From: Paludibacteraceae bacterium
GTDB lineage: Bacteria; Bacteroidota; Bacteroidia; Bacteroidales; Paludibacteraceae
Length of the DNA stretch: 8,657 nt
Assembly (NCBI GenBank): GCA_017965125.1
Contig: JAGCQO010000167.1
Location: 1-8,657 of the forward strand
Reading direction: 5' to 3'
This document shows, one piece after another, positions 1-6,835 of this stretch. How positions within the stretch are numbered: the stretch's first letter is position 1; every line of letters begins with the position of its first letter. Below the pieces are notes generated by a model. It was not told where the DNA came from. It was given only the letters and a program-made list of their open reading frames with translations, and searched no databases. Made by a program: the position numbers and the translations under genes.

Positions 1-35
1 AAAGTTCATTCGTCGAATTGCACGCACCAAAGCCG

Positions 36-59
36 TCTGCAATTCATTGCAGATTTTTT
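36..59 (+). terminator. Putative intrinsic terminator at left edge (plus strand)
   Basis: A perfect 7-bp inverted repeat (TCTGCAA at 36-42, loop TTCA, TTGCAGA at 47-53) is followed at once by six T (54-59) and a second T-run at 62-66. The polarity fits termination of plus-strand transcription, so a convergent gene probably ends left of the window. No plus-strand stop codon occurs in bases 1-60, so that gene would end before base 1. There is no T-run in the minus direction, so it is not an obvious terminator for the efflux operon whose last gene stops at 97. The stem is short and only moderately GC-rich. Confidence 0.4.
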
Positions 60-96
60 CGTTTTTGCAACACAATATTATGCAAAAATATCTCAA

Positions 97-1317
97 TTAC
101 TCATACCTTATCGCATCGATCGGATTGAGCGACGAGGCTTTGCGCGCAGGATACCAGCCGAAGAATACTCCGGTGATTGTACACACGCCGAAGCTCAACA
201 GGACGCTCCACGGCTGGATATAGACCGGCCACGAGGCGATGATGTTGACCAACAACGTCGCCAAGACGCCGAGCAGCACACCGATGATGCCGCCGGTGAT
301 GGATATGATGACCGCCTCGATGAGGAACTGCGAAAGGATGTCCTTGCCGCGTGCGCCTACCGACATTCTGAGTCCTATCTCGCGTGTGCGCTCGGTGACC
401 GAAACGTACATGATGTTCATAATACCGATACCGCCGACCACAAGCGAGATGCCGGCGATGCAGGCGAGCAGCACTGTCATCATCTCCGACGTCGAGCTCA
501 TCATCGACGAAAGCTCTTGCTGCGAGCGGATGGTGAAGTTGTCGTCGTCGCCCTCCCTCAGTTTGTGGTTCTCACGCAGGATTTCCGTAACTTCCTTTAT
601 GGCCGCCTCGGTCTCCGACTCCGTGACCGCCGAGCAGACTATCTGCTGCAGGTAAGTGACGGCGAGGATACGCTTCATGACGGTCGTGTATGGCGCAAGC
701 ACCACGTTGTCCTGGTCTTGTCCCATGGAGTTGTAGCCCTTGGATTTCAGTACGCCGATGATGCGGAACGGTATGGAGTTGAAGCGGATGACCTTGTCCA
801 CTGGGTCGGAGCCGTCGGGGAAGAGGTTGTCCGCCACGGTCTTGCCTATGATGCAGACCTTCGCCGACGAGTTTATGTCCTGCTCTGTGAACATATCGCC
901 GCTCTCGACCTGGAGCTGACGGATGGTCAGATATTCGAGTCCTATGCCCTGCATCTGCGAAGGCGTGTTGTTGTTTCCGTTGATGAACTGTCCGGACTTG
1001 TTGACCGACGGGCTTATAGCCGACAGCTTCGTCGATCTCTTCACTATCGCCTCATAATCCTCGAGCTTGAGCGTCTGCATGGCCGACGGGTCCATACGGA
1101 CTCCGCCCTGGCGGTCGCCTCCCGGGTTTATCATTATCATGTTGCTGCCCATCTCGGAGATCTGCTGCTGGATGGAGCGCTTCGAGCCCTGGCCGATGGC
1201 GAGCATGGTGATGACCGACGCCACACCGATTATAATGCCGAGCATCGTGAGGAAAGTCCTGAACTTGTTGTTCGAGAGAGCCTTGAACGCTATTTTAAAA
1301 AGATTCGCATAGTTCAT
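97..1317 (-). CDS. MacB-type ABC transporter permease (FtsX family)
   Basis: Inner-membrane permease of a MacB-type ABC exporter, which acts as a mechanotransmission pump driving periplasmic substrates through an adaptor and a TolC channel. The 406 residues show an N-terminal amphipathic stretch, TM1 at about 22-43, a large periplasmic domain at about 44-278, then TM2 (about 281-305), TM3 (331-358) and TM4 (371-390). The segment TERTREIGLRMSVGA (308-322) is the cytoplasmic coupling region typical of the family, and the end WYPARKASSLNPIDAIRYE (388-406) is the standard MacB/FtsX C-terminus. The E. coli MacB ATPase domain is missing here and is encoded by the preceding gene, so MacB function is split over two proteins. 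The ATG at 1317 lies 6 bp after the ATPase stop. It is the last gene of a four-gene efflux operon. The family is certain. The substrate (macrolide, peptide, lipid or toxin) cannot be inferred. Confidence 0.95.
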   Translation of the reverse strand: MNYANLFKIAFKALSNNKFRTFLTMLGIIIGVASVITMLAIGQGSKRSIQQQISEMGSNMIMINPGGDRQGGVRMDPSAMQTLKLEDYEAIVKRSTKLSAISPSVNKSGQFINGNNNTPSQMQGIGLEYLTIRQLQVESGDMFTEQDINSSAKVCIIGKTVADNLFPDGSDPVDKVIRFNSIPFRIIGVLKSKGYNSMGQDQDNVVLAPYTTVMKRILAVTYLQQIVCSAVTESETEAAIKEVTEILRENHKLREGDDDNFTIRSQQELSSMMSSTSEMMTVLLACIAGISLVVGGIGIMNIMYVSVTERTREIGLRMSVGARGKDILSQFLIEAVIISITGGIIGVLLGVLATLLVNIIASWPVYIQPWSVLLSFGVCTITGVFFGWYPARKASSLNPIDAIRYE

Positions 1318-1323
1318 AAGCGC

Positions 1324-2061
1324 CTATTCTTCTGGAGGCAAAGCCGCAAGCATGGCAGCGGCGTACTCAACATTCTGGTTAATCGTGTCCTCGGTGATTC
1401 GTCCGTCGCGCAGGAAGATGTTCCTTGTGCTGTAGCGGGCTATGTCGGGGTTGTGGGTCACGAAGATTATCGTTCGTCCCTCGGCGTGCAGCTGCTGGAA
1501 CAGGACGAGAATCTCGAACGACGTGCGCGTGTCGAGGTGTCCCGTGGCCTCGTCGGCGAGCAGCACGGCAGGGTTGTTGACGAGCGCTCTGGCGATAGCC
1601 ACACGCTGCATCTGTCCTCCCGACATCTGGTTCGACTTGTGTTCGAGGCGGTTGCCGAGCCCGACGGTCTGCAACGCCTTGACGGCGCGCTCGTGCCTTT
1701 CCTTCGAAGACACTGCCGAGTTATACATCAAAGGCAGTTCCACGTTCTCGACGGCGGTGGTCTTTGCCAACAGGTTGTAGTTCTGGAACACGAAGCCTAT
1801 CTTGCGGTTACGCAGCACGGCACGCTGGTCTTTGGACATCTCGCGCACCGAGTTGCCGTCGAGCAGATAGTCGCCAGACGAAGGCGAGTCGAGACACCCG
1901 AGCACATTGAGCAGTGTGGATTTGCCCGAGCCCGAAGTACCCATTATGGTGACGAACTCACCTTCCTGAATATCGAATGAGACTCCGCGCAGAGCATGCA
2001 CCGTCTCGCTGCCGACAAGGAAGTCGCGCTTGATGTCACGAAGTGAAATAACTGCTGCCAT
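1324..2061 (-). CDS. MacB-type ABC transporter ATP-binding protein
   Basis: Cytoplasmic ATPase subunit (245 aa) of the MacB/LolD-type exporter class, powering the permease encoded 6 bp downstream. All nucleotide-binding elements are visible: Walker A GTSGSGKST (41-49), Q-loop Gln93 in FVFQNYNLL, signature MSGGQ (146-150, Met in place of the common Leu), Walker B AVLLADE ending in Asp170 and catalytic Glu171, D-loop GHLD (174-177), and switch His203 in VTHNPD. The usual family string DEPTGNLD reads DEATGHLD here, two mild changes that leave the catalytic residues intact. About 30 residues follow the core and end in an acidic, Ala-rich tail. The ATG at 2061 lies 12 bp after the adaptor stop. 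Length is normal for the family (about 220-250 aa). LolD-like lipoprotein release or FtsE-like roles are less likely because adaptor and TolC genes are adjacent. Confidence 0.95.
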   Translation of the reverse strand: MAAVISLRDIKRDFLVGSETVHALRGVSFDIQEGEFVTIMGTSGSGKSTLLNVLGCLDSPSSGDYLLDGNSVREMSKDQRAVLRNRKIGFVFQNYNLLAKTTAVENVELPLMYNSAVSSKERHERAVKALQTVGLGNRLEHKSNQMSGGQMQRVAIARALVNNPAVLLADEATGHLDTRTSFEILVLFQQLHAEGRTIIFVTHNPDIARYSTRNIFLRDGRITEDTINQNVEYAAAMLAALPPEE

Positions 2062-2073
2062 AAAGTCAATTTT

Positions 2074-3258
2074 TTATCTGTTTCTCTTGCCGCCCGGACG
2101 AGATGGCATGAACGGAGATTTCTCTGTCTTCTGCGATGGGTCCTGCTTCATCTCATGCGGCATTCTTCCGTTCTCCACAGCCACAACGACAGACTCGCCG
2201 ACGTTCATGCCGGAAAGGATTTCTGTCTTCATGCCCGAGGTGATGCCGATTTCCACTGGGTGCGCTGTGAAAACGTGACCCTTGCGAGTCCACAGTTTGT
2301 GGCGTCCCTTGCAGTCAACTATCGTGTCGTTTGGTCCGGAGTTGCCTTCGGCCGATGGGTCGAACCTCAAAGCCTTGCTCGCCACGCACACGGCGTTCTG
2401 TCTTTCCATCGTGTAGATGGTGACGTTGGCTGTGAGTCCTGGCTTGAGTTTCAGGTCTGGGTTTGGCGCGGAGATAACAACCTCGTAGGTCACGACGTTG
2501 TTGGAAGTCGTAGCCTCCTGACGAACCTGCGTCACCTGACCCTGGAACGACTCGTTAGGGAAGGCGTCAACAGTGAAGACGACCTTCTGTCCCATCTGCA
2601 CATTGCCTATGTCCGCCTCGTCAACATTCGCCACAACCTGCATGTTTGTCAAGTCGTTGGCTATGACGAACAGCGTAGGAGTGTTGAACGAAGAAGCGAC
2701 CGTCTGTCCTTCCTCGACCGACTTGCTCAGCACCACTCCGTCGATAGGCGAGTAGATTGTGGCGTATCCGAGGTTTGTCTGCGCCTTGTCGAGGTCGTTC
2801 TTGGCTATCTCGTAGCTGTTCTTTGCGCGCAGGTAGGTGTTGTAAGCCGTCTCGTAGTCGGCATCGGCGATGAGGTGCTGCTCGTGGAGAGTTTTCTGGC
2901 GGGTGTAATTCTTCAGCTGGTAGTCGTATTCAGACTTTGCCGACGAGAGGTTGCTTCTCTTCGACGCAAGCTCGCTCAAAAGGTTGGTCTTGTCGAGTTC
3001 GGCTATCACCTGACCTTTCTTCACATGGCTGTTGTAATCCACATAGAGACGAGACACGATGCCGGAAACCTGTGTACCGACCTCCACTTGCGAGACTGGC
3101 TCCACCGTTCCCGTAGCCGACACGGACACACTGAGGTCCGCACGCTCAATCTTCGCTTCCTGATAGGTGGCCGCGAACTGTTTTTCACGCACGAAGAACC
3201 ACCATACGAGCGCGCCTGCCAGCACTACTGCAAACAAAATGATTAGGAATTTCTTCAT
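2074..3258 (-). CDS. MacA-like periplasmic adaptor (HlyD/RND-type membrane fusion protein)
   Basis: Periplasmic membrane-fusion subunit (394 aa) that bridges the inner-membrane MacB-type pump and the TolC-like channel. An N-terminal membrane anchor (about 4-23) with Lys2-Lys3 has no lipobox Cys, so it is held by a transmembrane helix as in MacA. Then come the first half of the lipoyl/barrel-sandwich domain (about 52-90, with VEVGTQVSGIV and VKKGQVIAELD), an alpha-helical hairpin (about 91-163), the second lipoyl half (about 164-200, YSPIDGVVLSKSVEEGQTV), a beta-barrel domain (about 205-285, ending LKPGLTANVTI) and a membrane-proximal domain (about 286-362). The last 30 residues are a polar, basic tail. 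The gene starts 27 bp after the tolC-like stop behind an A/T-rich leader with no Shine-Dalgarno match, and ends 12 bp before the ATPase gene. The family call is secure; substrate is unknown. Confidence 0.95.
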   Translation of the reverse strand: MKKFLIILFAVVLAGALVWWFFVREKQFAATYQEAKIERADLSVSVSATGTVEPVSQVEVGTQVSGIVSRLYVDYNSHVKKGQVIAELDKTNLLSELASKRSNLSSAKSEYDYQLKNYTRQKTLHEQHLIADADYETAYNTYLRAKNSYEIAKNDLDKAQTNLGYATIYSPIDGVVLSKSVEEGQTVASSFNTPTLFVIANDLTNMQVVANVDEADIGNVQMGQKVVFTVDAFPNESFQGQVTQVRQEATTSNNVVTYEVVISAPNPDLKLKPGLTANVTIYTMERQNAVCVASKALRFDPSAEGNSGPNDTIVDCKGRHKLWTRKGHVFTAHPVEIGITSGMKTEILSGMNVGESVVVAVENGRMPHEMKQDPSQKTEKSPFMPSRPGGKRNR

Positions 3259-3285
3259 ATATTATTGTCGTTTATGATTATACTT

Positions 3286-4587
3286 CTACAAAAATCTCTC
3301 GCCTGCATAGAATCTGAGCAGGTTTATGTTGTAAATGGCTGTGTACTTGGACTGCAGCAACGCCTGCTGAGCCGACAACAGTTCGTCCTTCTGAGCGAGG
3401 AGGTCGGTCGGGTTCTTCAATCCGACTTCAAACTGCTTCGCAACGAGGGCGTATGACTGCTCCACGGCCTCGACCTTTGCCTTCGCCGCCTTGTAATTCT
3501 CCTGCGCGTTTATAGCATTGAGCCATACTCGCTCTATATTCCAAAGCAGCTGGTCTTTCGCGCTCTGCAGCTCGATTTCCGACGACGATTTGCGGAGTTT
3601 CGCCTTCTCGAGCGCCGATTTGTTCTTGCGTCCTGTCATTATAGGCACATTCAGCGACATGCCCACCGAGTTACTCCAGTTGTTTTTCACCTGGTCAACA
3701 AACGACAGACTGCTCTTCTCGCCATTGGCTGTGCCGACCGACGCTCCTAACGAGATTGTCGGATAGAAGCCTGCACGCGCCGTCTTTATGTTGTAGTTGG
3801 CCGACTCGATAGCGAGCTCGCGGCTCTTGACTTCCGGTCTGACCGAAAGCGCGGCCTGGTAGATAGACATGTAGTCCGGGATGGCAGCCATCACAGCGGC
3901 GCTGTCGTAGGAAATCGACGAGACGTTAAGCGACAGGTCCACTGGGATGCCCATCAGCTGACAAAGCTGCATGCGATAGTCGCGAGCGGAGTTCTGAGCC
4001 GACACCACCGAATAATTCTGGGCCGAATACTGCGCCTCCACCTGGGCGTAATCGCTTATGGAAATAGAGCCGGCGTTGTACAAGCCTTTCGAACGGTCGC
4101 GCTGAGCCTCGAGCGTCGTCAGTGCGTTCTGCTGAACCTTTATCGCCTCGTCGCAGTAAAGTATCTGAATATAGATGTTCAACACGCTCTCGATGACCGA
4201 GTTCTGCGACTGGGCAAGCGACTGAGCGGCAGACTGCTGCGAGACCTTCGCCGCGTCGATGGCCGATGTGCGTGAACCGTCAAAGACCGTCCAATTAGCC
4301 GAGAAGTTATAACTGCCGTTGTAGGAATTGGCTGGGTCGCCATAAGGATGATTGCCGTAAGACTGGTTGGACGAGAACGAAAGAGACGGAAGCCAAGCGC
4401 CTTTAGCCGACTTCACCTCCACGTCCGCTATCTGTCTGTCAACCTTACTGAGCTGGATGTCGTCGTTGTTCTCAAGCGCATAATCAATGCACGACTGGAG
4501 AGTCCATCCGGACGACTCCTGAGAAAACACAGACACAGCTGCAAAAAACATCATCAATGAAAAAACATATCGGTAAACAAATGCCAT
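3286..4587 (-). CDS. TolC-family outer membrane efflux protein
   Basis: Outer-membrane channel subunit (433 aa) forming the exit duct of the tripartite exporter. A signal peptide covers about residues 1-22 (hydrophobic 8-21, likely cleavage after SVFS or SVFSQ). The protein has the internal duplication of the outer-membrane efflux (OEP) family: repeat one at about 28-215 and repeat two at about 240-425. Paired landmarks are LYNAGSISISDYAQVEAQ (169-186) in the first half and FEVGLKNPTDLLAQKDEL (386-403) in the second; RPEV (250-253) and GFYPTISLGAS (273-283) open the second repeat. The sequence is rich in Ala, Ser, Gln and Asn, as expected for long periplasmic helices. It is the first gene of the efflux operon, with a good promoter about 30-60 bp upstream. 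The ATG at 4587 is chosen because it gives a complete signal peptide. Confidence 0.95.
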   Translation of the reverse strand: MAFVYRYVFSLMMFFAAVSVFSQESSGWTLQSCIDYALENNDDIQLSKVDRQIADVEVKSAKGAWLPSLSFSSNQSYGNHPYGDPANSYNGSYNFSANWTVFDGSRTSAIDAAKVSQQSAAQSLAQSQNSVIESVLNIYIQILYCDEAIKVQQNALTTLEAQRDRSKGLYNAGSISISDYAQVEAQYSAQNYSVVSAQNSARDYRMQLCQLMGIPVDLSLNVSSISYDSAAVMAAIPDYMSIYQAALSVRPEVKSRELAIESANYNIKTARAGFYPTISLGASVGTANGEKSSLSFVDQVKNNWSNSVGMSLNVPIMTGRKNKSALEKAKLRKSSSEIELQSAKDQLLWNIERVWLNAINAQENYKAAKAKVEAVEQSYALVAKQFEVGLKNPTDLLAQKDELLSAQQALLQSKYTAIYNINLLRFYAGERFL

Positions 4588-4617
4588 AAGAAACGATTTT
4601 CACATTACGATATGCGA

Positions 4618-4646
4618 CAAAATTAGGAAAAGAATTTACAAACAAA
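4618..4646 (-). promoter_or_regulatory. Bacteroides-type promoter for the efflux operon
   Basis: Read on the minus strand, TAATTTTG (4625-4618) matches the Bacteroidota -7 element TAnnTTTG exactly. A TTTG (4646-4643) lies 17 bp upstream, slightly shorter than the usual spacing of about 19-21 bp. Transcription would start near 4611, about 25 nt before the ATG of the tolC-like gene. The element sits between the upstream operon's terminator and the gene, where a promoter is required. No repressor or activator gene is adjacent and no convincing operator palindrome is visible. Confidence 0.65.
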
Positions 4647-4679
4647 AGCGAACAGAGAACAAAAACGAACAGAAATGAC

Positions 4680-4709
4680 AAAAACCCGCCTCAATTTAAC
4701 AAGACGGGG
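4680..4709 (-). terminator. Intrinsic terminator after the NlpC/P60-LysM gene
   Basis: On the minus strand CCCCGTCTTG runs into a short AT loop and then TGAGGCGGG, followed by TTTTTG. The core stem CCCGTC/GGCGGG has one T-G wobble and can extend by T-A and wobble pairs. It begins about 25 nt after the stop codon at 4735-4737 and lies just upstream of the efflux-operon promoter, so it separates the two transcription units. Confidence 0.75.
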
Positions 4710-4734
4710 TATAAAAAAGAATACGATTCCTTAG

Positions 4735-5988
4735 TTATTTGAGTTTCAAGACGTCGCCGTAATGGATACTTGACGACTCAAGGGAGTTCAGTTCCATGAG
4801 CTCGACCACCGACATGCCGTACTTGCGAGAGATCGAGTAAAGCGTCTCGCCCTTGCCCACGACTATCGACTCCGGCGTTTCATCTGAGCTGGTTTCCGGC
4901 TTCTCAGCCCTGCCCTCTTTTTTGCCCTCGGCGGCGACTCTCAGTTTCTGACCTGCGGTAATCGACGGACTCTTCAGGTCGTTCCACTTCTTCAGGTCGT
5001 CAACCTTGCATCCGTAGTGCATCGCCAAGTAGTAGAGCGTCTCGCCCTTCTTGACTGTGTGGAAGCCGTCCTCGTCGGTGTTCTCGAGCTCGGCAAGCTC
5101 CTTTGCGTATTTGCCGGAGCTGGCAGATTGAGTGTCGGCGCTCGCGGTCTCGGCCGTCGTTTTCGGCACCGTCTTGACCACGACTTTCTCTGTCGTCTTG
5201 ACTGAGACTGTCAGGCGCTGGCCTTTGTTTATTCTTGTGGAGCGGAGGTTGTTCCACTTCTTCAGCTGAGAAATGGTGCATCCGTATTTCTTCGCTATGG
5301 AGCTGAGCGTCTCGCCGTTCTTCACGACGTGCTTCTTCTTTGCCGAAACAACCTTCGTCACGACCTGCTCCTCGACCTGCTGAGAAGAGCTGTTGTCAAC
5401 AAACGACGCATCGATGTCGGGTGTCGGCTCGGCGTTCTTCATCATCGGACCGATGAGCCTGCGCGCAGTGACGTAGCGTGCGGCGTAGTACGACTCATTT
5501 ATGCTGCTTTCGGTCACGCCCTGAGACGTAGCCGCGTGTATGAAACTGAATGAACCGTCGGGATTAATCTTCGACGCGATGCCCACATGTCCGATTCTGC
5601 GTGAGCGTGTGCTTCTGCCCTTGAAAAAGACGAGGTCGCCCGGTCTGACGTTGCTTTTCGAGACCGCCACGCCGTGGTTGGTCTGCGACGACGACACACG
5701 CGACAGCCGGTAGCCGAAGTGGGCAAAGACATAGCTTGTGAAGCCAGAGCAGTCGAACGACATCGGTCCGTTAGAGCCGAGATGATAAGGACGGCCGCGG
5801 AACTTGTAGGCATAAGCGAGCAGAGAATCCACCGACCTGGCGTCGCTCACGACATCATCGCCGGCGTTGTCCTCGGTCTCCAAGTCGTACCTCTCGCCAT
5901 CGTCATCGTAGCGCAAGGCCGAGACCGGCGAGAACACCATCGTCAGAAACAGCAGCAGACATATATGTAGAACCGATTTACGCGTCAA
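4735..5988 (-). CDS. Secreted NlpC/P60 peptidoglycan hydrolase with three C-terminal LysM repeats
   Basis: Exported cell-wall hydrolase (417 aa), probably a peptidoglycan endopeptidase cutting stem peptides. A signal peptide spans about 1-24 (cleavage after PVSA), followed by an acidic linker. The NlpC/P60 domain (about 52-176) shows catalytic Cys80 in FDCSGF, His134 in RIGHVGI and the third polar residue His151 in FIHAA. Three LysM repeats follow at about 219-262, 309-351 and 374-416, each opening with a KGET/NGET turn and separated by Lys/Thr/Ser/Glu-rich linkers; they should bind glycan. The start codon is TTG at 5988: no in-frame ATG or GTG exists between the upstream in-frame stops (6001-6009) and Met17, which would destroy the signal peptide. 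It lies 18 bp after the 253-aa gene, in the same frame, and closes the operon before a terminator. Function is secure; exact bond specificity is not. Confidence 0.93.
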   Translation of the reverse strand: MTRKSVLHICLLLFLTMVFSPVSALRYDDDGERYDLETEDNAGDDVVSDARSVDSLLAYAYKFRGRPYHLGSNGPMSFDCSGFTSYVFAHFGYRLSRVSSSQTNHGVAVSKSNVRPGDLVFFKGRSTRSRRIGHVGIASKINPDGSFSFIHAATSQGVTESSINESYYAARYVTARRLIGPMMKNAEPTPDIDASFVDNSSSQQVEEQVVTKVVSAKKKHVVKNGETLSSIAKKYGCTISQLKKWNNLRSTRINKGQRLTVSVKTTEKVVVKTVPKTTAETASADTQSASSGKYAKELAELENTDEDGFHTVKKGETLYYLAMHYGCKVDDLKKWNDLKSPSITAGQKLRVAAEGKKEGRAEKPETSSDETPESIVVGKGETLYSISRKYGMSVVELMELNSLESSSIHYGDVLKLK

Positions 5989-6006
5989 AACACATTTCTT
6001 TTATCA

Positions 6007-6768
6007 TCACTCAAAAGAAATATATTGTTCCGCTGCCGCAGCCGACTCATACGCCTCGTCCGACTCCGGAGTCAGCTTCGCCTCGTTGCGGCGGTAGTAG
6101 TAAACCAGACCGTATTTCTGGCACTCGATGAGACGTCTGTATGGCGGCAGTGACGCATAACGTTTTTCTATCTCGTTCCATATCGAGAGGATTATGCCAT
6201 CGCCCTCGGCACGCATGTCTGCCACGAGCTTGAGGTAGCGCGAAGTGCTCTGCTGGAAAACCTTCTGCGACTCCTTGCGCTCCTTGAACACATCGTAGTG
6301 CACGCGCACTTTCGCTATTCCCGGGTTATACATTGGAGAGCCGCCTTCCTGTATGCGGCGTTGCTCGCCGTTTATCAGGTTCTGCCCCCACTTCAGGATG
6401 GCTGTTTCCGAAGAAAGGTCAGGCACTGTGAAATCGTCTGGGTCCAGTCCGTAGAAAGCCTTACGGTCTTTCTTTATATCCTCTCTGATGACCGCCAGGT
6501 TCAGCACTTGGATGAAGTGCGAAATGTAGATGCGGGCGGCATGAGTCTCATGCTGGAACGACTTGTTGGCAGACACCTGCGAGTCCAACGCCTGCTTGTA
6601 CTGGGCAAGCGATTTCTCGAATCTGTTCAAGAACGATTTCGCCTCTTGCACTATTCCGAAAGGCAGCATCATGTCACTTTTGTTAACGCGACGCTCGTTT
6701 TCCTCGATCGCCGTACGCAAGGCTCTGACACGCGCCTGGTCTGTGTTAGGTAATCTTCTGTATGGCAT
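6007..6768 (-). CDS. Conserved Bacteroidota protein of unknown function
   Basis: A 253-aa cytoplasmic-type protein with no signal peptide or membrane segment. I recognise its style as a conserved Bacteroidota protein, not a named family. It is mostly predicted helical and highly charged: residues about 10-65 are rich in Arg, Lys, Glu and Gln and could form a coiled coil. A central stretch (about 77-109) contains ARIYISHFIQVLN and then a Lys/Asp-rich turn, and the C-terminal part (about 196-227) is aromatic and basic (IWNEIEKRYASLPPY, then a Tyr/Arg cluster), ending in an acidic Ala/Glu tail. No nucleotide-binding, zinc or catalytic signature is visible. It lies 67 bp after the polyprenyl synthase gene and 18 bp before the NlpC/P60 gene, so it is probably co-transcribed. 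Its stop is followed by two more in-frame stops (TGA TGA TAA). I do not assign a function. The ORF itself is convincing by length and codon use. Confidence 0.85.
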   Translation of the reverse strand: MPYRRLPNTDQARVRALRTAIEENERRVNKSDMMLPFGIVQEAKSFLNRFEKSLAQYKQALDSQVSANKSFQHETHAARIYISHFIQVLNLAVIREDIKKDRKAFYGLDPDDFTVPDLSSETAILKWGQNLINGEQRRIQEGGSPMYNPGIAKVRVHYDVFKERKESQKVFQQSTSRYLKLVADMRAEGDGIILSIWNEIEKRYASLPPYRRLIECQKYGLVYYYRRNEAKLTPESDEAYESAAAAEQYISFE

Positions 6769-6784
6769 TTGTTTTGTGTATGAT

Positions 6785-6803
6785 GTGGCACGTCAAGCGC
6801 CAC
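6785..6803 (-). other. Intergenic hairpin upstream of the 253-aa gene
   Basis: GTGGCAC (6785-6791), loop GTCAA, GCGCCAC (6797-6803) forms a 7-bp stem with one G-T wobble. It lies 17-35 nt upstream of the ATG at 6768 in the 67-bp gap after the polyprenyl synthase gene. There is no T-run on the minus strand after it, so it is not a standard terminator. It could affect mRNA stability or processing between the two genes; the role is inferred only. Confidence 0.3.
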
Positions 6804-6835
6804 GAGTTTATGTTTTAATTTGTTGTTTTTATTTC

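Noticed and set aside
62..88. Inverted repeat TTTTTGCA / TGCAAAAA just downstream of the permease gene
   Set aside because: Stem is mostly A-T with an 11-nt loop; too weak to call a terminator for the efflux operon, though it could contribute to one together with the adjacent hairpin.
517..1980. A 487-codon plus-strand open frame antisense to the permease and ATPase genes
   Set aside because: It lies opposite two genes with complete family signatures and spans their junction. Its product is Val/Arg/His/Leu-rich with no domain, a typical by-product of codon bias in GC-balanced genes.
2155..3246. A 363-codon plus-strand open frame antisense to the adaptor gene
   Set aside because: It is the mirror of a complete MacA-like gene. 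It has no start context, no domain, and the same Val/Arg/His/Leu-rich shadow composition.
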